From positions 7,455,526 to 7,519,525 of the forward strand of contig NC_066848.1 in assembly GCF_001640805.2 (NCBI RefSeq): a stretch of DNA of 64,000 bases. Reading direction: 5' to 3'. Position 1 is the stretch's first letter. Each line of letters begins with the position of its first letter. Positions 60,001 through 64,000 of this stretch are shown here, in pieces. This DNA comes from Lates calcarifer. Taxonomy: Eukaryota; Chordata; Actinopteri; Centropomidae. The notes under the pieces were generated by a model that saw only the letters and a list, made by a program, of their open reading frames with translations, ran no database searches and was not told where the DNA came from. The position numbers and the translations under genes are program-made.

Positions 60001-63000
60001 CGTCACACATACAGCCCCCCAGGACTGAGGTCTCCATGGAAACGACCTTGAGTGGTCGAGCCAAGGACTACAGCTTTGTGACTGATGGTGAGAGGCGAGA
60101 GGAAGGGGCAAACATGCTCACAAAAGAAAAAAAAAAAGAAGAAGAAAAGATAGACAGTGTCAGGCATGCGCACATACACACACACACACACACACACCCG
60201 CACACATAGCCCAGAGGTGACTGTGAGTCATCTGACAGCTACATTGTGGTTGCTGTCAGAGTCATCCAGGGTTGACGCTGCCTCAGTCCCCTGAGACAGC
60301 CTGTGCTGAAACCTTGAAGCTGCCTGTTCACTGCCTAAGCTTAGTTAAAGGGATAGTTTCATGTCTCTACAAAGCCTTCACTTCTATACTGGAAATAATA
60401 CAAGGAAATGTGAGGCAAAATGTGAAAAAAATCACTGTCTGAGATAGTTGTATTGGAAGCATTGATAAACATTTTGTTTTAGTCACAGTGTACTAAATCA
60501 GAACCCAAATTACAGATTAATGATTACACAACACACATTAATTCCCCAAGATTCCCGTCTGTCTCTTCCCTGTCCTAGAAAACACACATGAGGTGGTGCT
60601 AAAGAAGAGTTTGTCCGGCCTTGGCTTCAGCTTTTATATCTCACAGTTGCACTCGGGACCAGACCGGGGCAGCGTGGTCCGCATCAAGCGTCTGTTCCCA
60701 GGTCAGCCAGCGCTAGAAAGTGGCCTGCTGCGAGAGGGAGATGTCATTCTGTCCGTCAACAAAGAGCATGTCAAGGACCTTTCTTACCAGGTAGGGTTTG
60801 GAATATATGAAATGGCTATTAATCTTTACATAATTATACCAGTGAATTTCAACTTTCATAAATAAATAGTTTTCATAAATAGTTTTGTTGTGGTCAGTTA
60901 AAGATTTTTAAAAGAGGTTCTGTATACAGACAAAAAAGTATAAAAACTAAATAATTGTGAATGGGCTGGGGCTTCAAGCAGCAGTTTGGCCCTGCTGTTT
61001 CTTAAGGTCTTGGCCATGTCGTTGGTTCACTAATCCTTTAATCTCATAGTACTGAAAATAGCAAGTAGGTTGTGTCTTTGCATTTGATGTGTCATTTAAT
61101 CTTTTGTGTAAAGCCAGAGAGTTACAGTGGCACTCACACAGGAACTTTTAAACATACGGTAATTAAATAAATTTGCACATTTTGAGTATATTTTGCTGTT
61201 TGTCTCAAGCTGTACTTAAATCCTCTGTACACAAACTTTACCACACCAACACACACGCACATTTTTTTGGTGTTAAATCAGAGGGTTTTGTTCCTGCTTC
61301 GTGGAGCTCCATCTGAAGTTCATCTGCTGATCTGCCGACCAGGTCCTGGAGTGCTATATGATGTAGATGACAACTCACTGGTGAGCACACATGCACACAA
61401 GTGTACACACCTATTGTTTATGTACATACAGAAAAAAACACCTGAGTTAGACCCAGTAATCTAGACAGTCTTACCTCCTGTCTGACTCTGTAGAGTCCTG
61501 CACCCTTCCGTGAGGTTCGATCCCGGTCTCTGGACATCCGACTAGGAGAGGACTACAGCCAGCTGCTTAAGGTCCAATATGACATAGTCGCCCGGAAGCA
61601 AAACCCCACTCATGAGGAAGATGTGACCAACACAGCAGAGACAAACCCAGAACCTCCTGCAGCTCCAGAGCTCCCAGAGAGCCAGGACGGTCTGGATGGT
61701 GAAGTGCAGGCCAGTCGGACTCCTCCGTCTCCTCCTCGCTCACCGCCCTCACCCACATCGCCTACATCACCTCCGTCACCAGTCTCGCCGGCGTCGCCTG
61801 CCTCACCAGCATCACCAGCCTCACCTGCCTCTGGCTCTCCACCAGCTCCGCCAGACTCACAATCCACCACCAGTAAACCAGAGGAAGAGCAGGAAGTAAA
61901 AGCAAAGGAGCAGAAAAAGGACAGGGAGGAGGAGGTTGCAACAACGGCAAGTTCAACTGTGATGCTTATGGATGTCTGTCCTAAGAATGCTTCAAACTGT
62001 GTATATGCCAGGTAATGTTTTAGATGTAGACACACATGAAAATTATAATACAATACGAAAATGTTTGCAATTATTGTGGAGTAAATACAAAATATAATAT
62101 ATACTGTTTGTTTATCTGCAGTGGAGTCAGAGAGGAGGCAGATGGAAGTGTGACCTACTGCCTCATGGGAAATGGACTGACTATCATGGCAGATGAAGAG
62201 TACTTGACCATCACTTCCACACTGGAGCCTTCTCACAACTTTCCCTCCAGTCTACCCACTCGCACCCCAACAACCAACCCCGCAGCCCCTGGCTCTCAAA
62301 CCTCCAACAGCTCCTCTAGTTTCAGCTCTCAAAATCCAAACCTCAGCCCTCACATCCCCACAACCGCCATCTCACCCTCAAGCCTGTCGTCCGACACCCC
62401 GACCACTTGCCCCCTGGCTCACCCGTCTCAGCCACTCACTACGCAGCCACCGAAAGCCAAGCATCACCCAATACAGCAGGGGCTCCTTCCAAGTCACTAC
62501 AAAGCCTTTTCCAAGAACAGCCGGCCCATGGTGCCTCCACCCCAGCCTCCTGCTCCACCACCGACTCCCATTACAGCCCAGGTCATCTCCTCTGCGCCTC
62601 CCTGTGTCAGTCCACCTGCCCCGTCACTGCCACCCACAGTGCTACTCTCTCCTGCTCAAAGCCACACACAGCTGAAAGAAGAACCAGAGAAGAAAGAAAG
62701 GGAATACAAGGATGATGATGATGACGACGAGGAAGACGATGAGGAGGAGGAGAGTCGAAGAAAGGCAAGTTATGTTGTCAATGTTATCTGTTCTTAGCCT
62801 ACTTTTTCAACTTTGCTAGGAAAAACACAATTACAAATACATTAGGCTACCTTATTAAATTACTATTGTGTAGTAATTTGAAGAATTTTTGTATCTGTTA
62901 AATAGATAAATTGTCATTGTTTCTTGCCTCTCAGGGACTGGTAAAAGAGTTCGAACTGTCAGTGGTTCTGACCAAGTCCAGGAGTGGAAGCTTTGGGTTC

Positions 63001-63117
63001 ACCATCACTCGAAGCAAGCTGGACAACTGCTACTACATACAGGAAATACTGGACAACCCAGCCAAGTCAGATGGACGACTCAGGGCAGGAGACAGGCTTA
63101 TCACTGTATGTGTAAAC

Positions 63118-63206
<89 letters not shown>

Positions 63207-63950
63207 CACACACGCACACACACACACACACACACACACTTGCACATTTAAAAACACAACAATTTTGCTGTGAGCTGTATATATGTGTGACTAGTTGACT
63301 TGTGAGCAATTCCTTTCCTGTCATTTGTCTCCAGGTAAATGGGCATGATGTTACCAGTGTGGCAGATGATGTTGCCATGACGATTCTCAGGTCATCTCCA
63401 AGAAGACTGAGTATGACCCTGGGGAGGGCTGTTACCAACCTGGTGGCCCCACCACCCTGCGATAGCCTGCCTGATATCGTTCTGTACAAGACACCTTCAG
63501 GACAGCTTGGTGGGACGCTGTTCATGTTTTCTCACATTTTGAAGACAGTACATCGAGCTGTTCTGTCAATCATCTGTACTGATTTTAATTCTACCTGTGT
63601 GTGCACACCCCTCAGGTATAAAGCTGACAGGGGGCATTGGCAGCAAATGGCAGGGCATCTACTGTCTGGAGGTGGTGCCAGGCTCCCCAGCCAGCGAGGA
63701 GGGGAGTGTCCAACCCAATGACAAGATCCTCTACATCTGTGGCAGGTGCACCCTGGGTATGACCCTGGAGGATGCAGTCAAAGCCTGCGAGATCGCCCCT
63801 CGTAAAGTTAAACTTAAAATCATCAGGTATGTGCCCACAGTGGCTACAGAGATAAAAACTGAAATAAGTGTGATTTGGCTTTGACTGACTCAACTGTTTG
63901 TGTCTTTCACAGAGAGGAACAGCCAGTGACCCCCAAGGCTAAGTGGAACG
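51021..63950 (+). CDS. frmpd2: FRMPD2-like KIND-FERM-PDZ scaffold with five PDZ domains (3' end beyond window)
   Basis: Scaffold linking membrane proteins to the cell cortex. 33 exons join in one frame for 1,775 codons: 51021-51144, 51340-51503, 52317-52382, 52482-52661, 52833-52908, 53373-53453, 53677-53752, 54019-54172, 54369-54440, 54679-54853, 55032-55167, 55248-55386, 55494-55646, 55855-56040, 56158-56320, 56405-56672, 56759-56838, 57207-57284, 57400-57507, 57633-57749, 57871-58079, 58331-58432, 58859-58952, 59588-59673, 59916-60087, 60579-60790, 61282-61380, 61494-62011, 62122-62764, 62935-63105, 63335-63509, 63616-63826, 63913-63950. KIND spans about residues 1-178 ([17 protein letters not shown]), FERM about 320-650 ([19 protein letters not shown]). 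PDZ1-3 lie at about 775-865, 945-1045 and 1090-1180 with loops LGFGFVI, LGISVA and LGFSFYI. After a proline/serine and acidic linker come PDZ4 (about 1,580-1,660) and PDZ5 (about 1,675-1,763). Human FRMPD2 ends after PDZ3. ATG at 51,021 has A at -3 and follows an acceptor-like CAAGCAG, so a leader exon is likely. Confidence 0.9.
60171..60198 (+). repeat. short (CA)n in an FRMPD2-like intron
   Basis: About 12 CA units roughly 85 bases after the exon 25 donor at 60,088, preceded by an A/G-rich run. A similar short CA run directly follows the exon 24 donor at 59,674. Confidence 0.9.
61735..61860 (+). repeat. in-frame Ser-Pro minisatellite in the PDZ3-PDZ4 linker
   Basis: Imperfect 9-nt units (TCACCAGCA-like) encode [10 protein letters not shown] followed by [13 protein letters not shown]. 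The tract sits in exon 28. Unit similarity at DNA level suggests recent slippage. It gives long false open frames on both strands. Confidence 0.85.
62711..62752 (+). repeat. coding Asp/Glu tract just before PDZ4
   Basis: (GAT/GAC)n followed by (GAG/GAA)n codons encode six consecutive aspartates and a run rich in glutamate near the end of exon 29. Likely a flexible acidic linker. Confidence 0.85.
62765..62934 (+). other. GC-AG intron of the FRMPD2-like gene
   Basis: Exon 29 ends AAG|GCAAGT and the next exon begins after CTCTCAG at 62,935. Frame allows only this GC donor; the nearby GT (62,769) would shift the frame. AAG|GCAAGT is the strong GC-donor consensus. Confidence 0.85.
62935..63826 (+). 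CDS. frmpd2: PDZ4 and PDZ5 of the FRMPD2-like gene (PTPN13-type)
   Basis: Three exons encode two domains. PDZ4 contains [12 protein letters not shown], then [21 protein letters not shown], closely resembling PTPN13 PDZ4 ([19 protein letters not shown]). PDZ5 contains [12 protein letters not shown] and [12 protein letters not shown], as in PTPN13 PDZ5 (GMTLEEVNRAL). Both are missing from mammalian FRMPD2, so a phosphatase domain may follow beyond base 64,000. Confidence 0.85.
63120..63239 (+). repeat. (CA)n microsatellite next to a splice donor
   Basis: About 120 bases of near-pure CA repeat begin 14 bases after the exon 30 donor at 63,106. The repeat creates false open frames on both strands. 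Confidence 0.98.
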
Positions 63951-64000
63951 GTAAGGGCCTCTGAAGGATTTATGGGATGGTTTCAACTGCTTGACTTAAC

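Noticed and set aside
61610..62236. 208-codon minus-strand frame rich in Gly, Glu and Asp
   Set aside because: Antisense of the Ser-Pro coding minisatellite; the plus strand matches a spliced, in-phase exon.
63033..63525. Minus-strand and plus-strand frames of alternating V/C or T/H residues
   Set aside because: Produced by the (CA)n repeat and by the reverse strand of the PDZ4-5 exons.

Overview
The window is vertebrate genomic DNA, almost certainly from a ray-finned (teleost) fish. The genes are split into many short exons with GT-AG introns, (CA)n and (TATC)n microsatellites are frequent, and decayed fish-type interspersed repeats occur near 27.9-28.5 kb. The proteins are clear orthologues of vertebrate genes, but the loci are compact (about 1,900 codons of wdfy4 in 17 kb). 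There are no prokaryotic features.

Layout. (1) 70-16,987, minus: 34 coding exons of the N-terminal ~1,908 residues of wdfy4; its BEACH and WD40 part lies left of base 1. (2) 18,775-22,975, plus: a ten-exon ankyrin-repeat DHHC palmitoyltransferase, head to head with wdfy4. (3) 26,182-35,092, plus: arhgap22 (PH + RhoGAP), with a possible alternative first exon at 24,776 and an apparent one-base frameshift in the C-terminal coiled coil. (4) 37,510-43,878, minus: mapk8 (JNK1, probably the b copy), with two interchangeable exons 6, two tandem acceptors on the last exon, and non-coding or N-terminal first exons upstream. (5) 51,021-63,950 and beyond, plus: a FRMPD2-like scaffold with KIND, FERM and five PDZ domains, cut by the window end.

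Order and orientation (wdfy4 -, arhgap22 +, mapk8 -, frmpd2 +) match, as I recall it, the human 10q11 block WDFY4-ARHGAP22-MAPK8-FRMPD2-PTPN20. The same families recur at WDFY3-ARHGAP24-MAPK10-PTPN13, so this is one arm of an old vertebrate paralogon. The palmitoyltransferase is an extra gene inside it.

The most interesting structure is in RNA processing. In mapk8 both alternative exons 6 carry minor-spliceosome (U12) donors, and exon 7 has a perfect U12 branch site, whereas the acceptors of both exons 6 look U2-type. This explains from sequence why only one exon 6 can be used. The palmitoyltransferase has a second U12-type intron with an ATATCCTT start and a non-standard end. The FRMPD2-like gene has a GC-AG intron, and its PDZ4 and PDZ5 (absent from mammalian FRMPD2) make it look like the undivided ancestor of FRMPD2 and PTPN20. 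No RNA genes, CRISPR arrays or viral genes were recognised.
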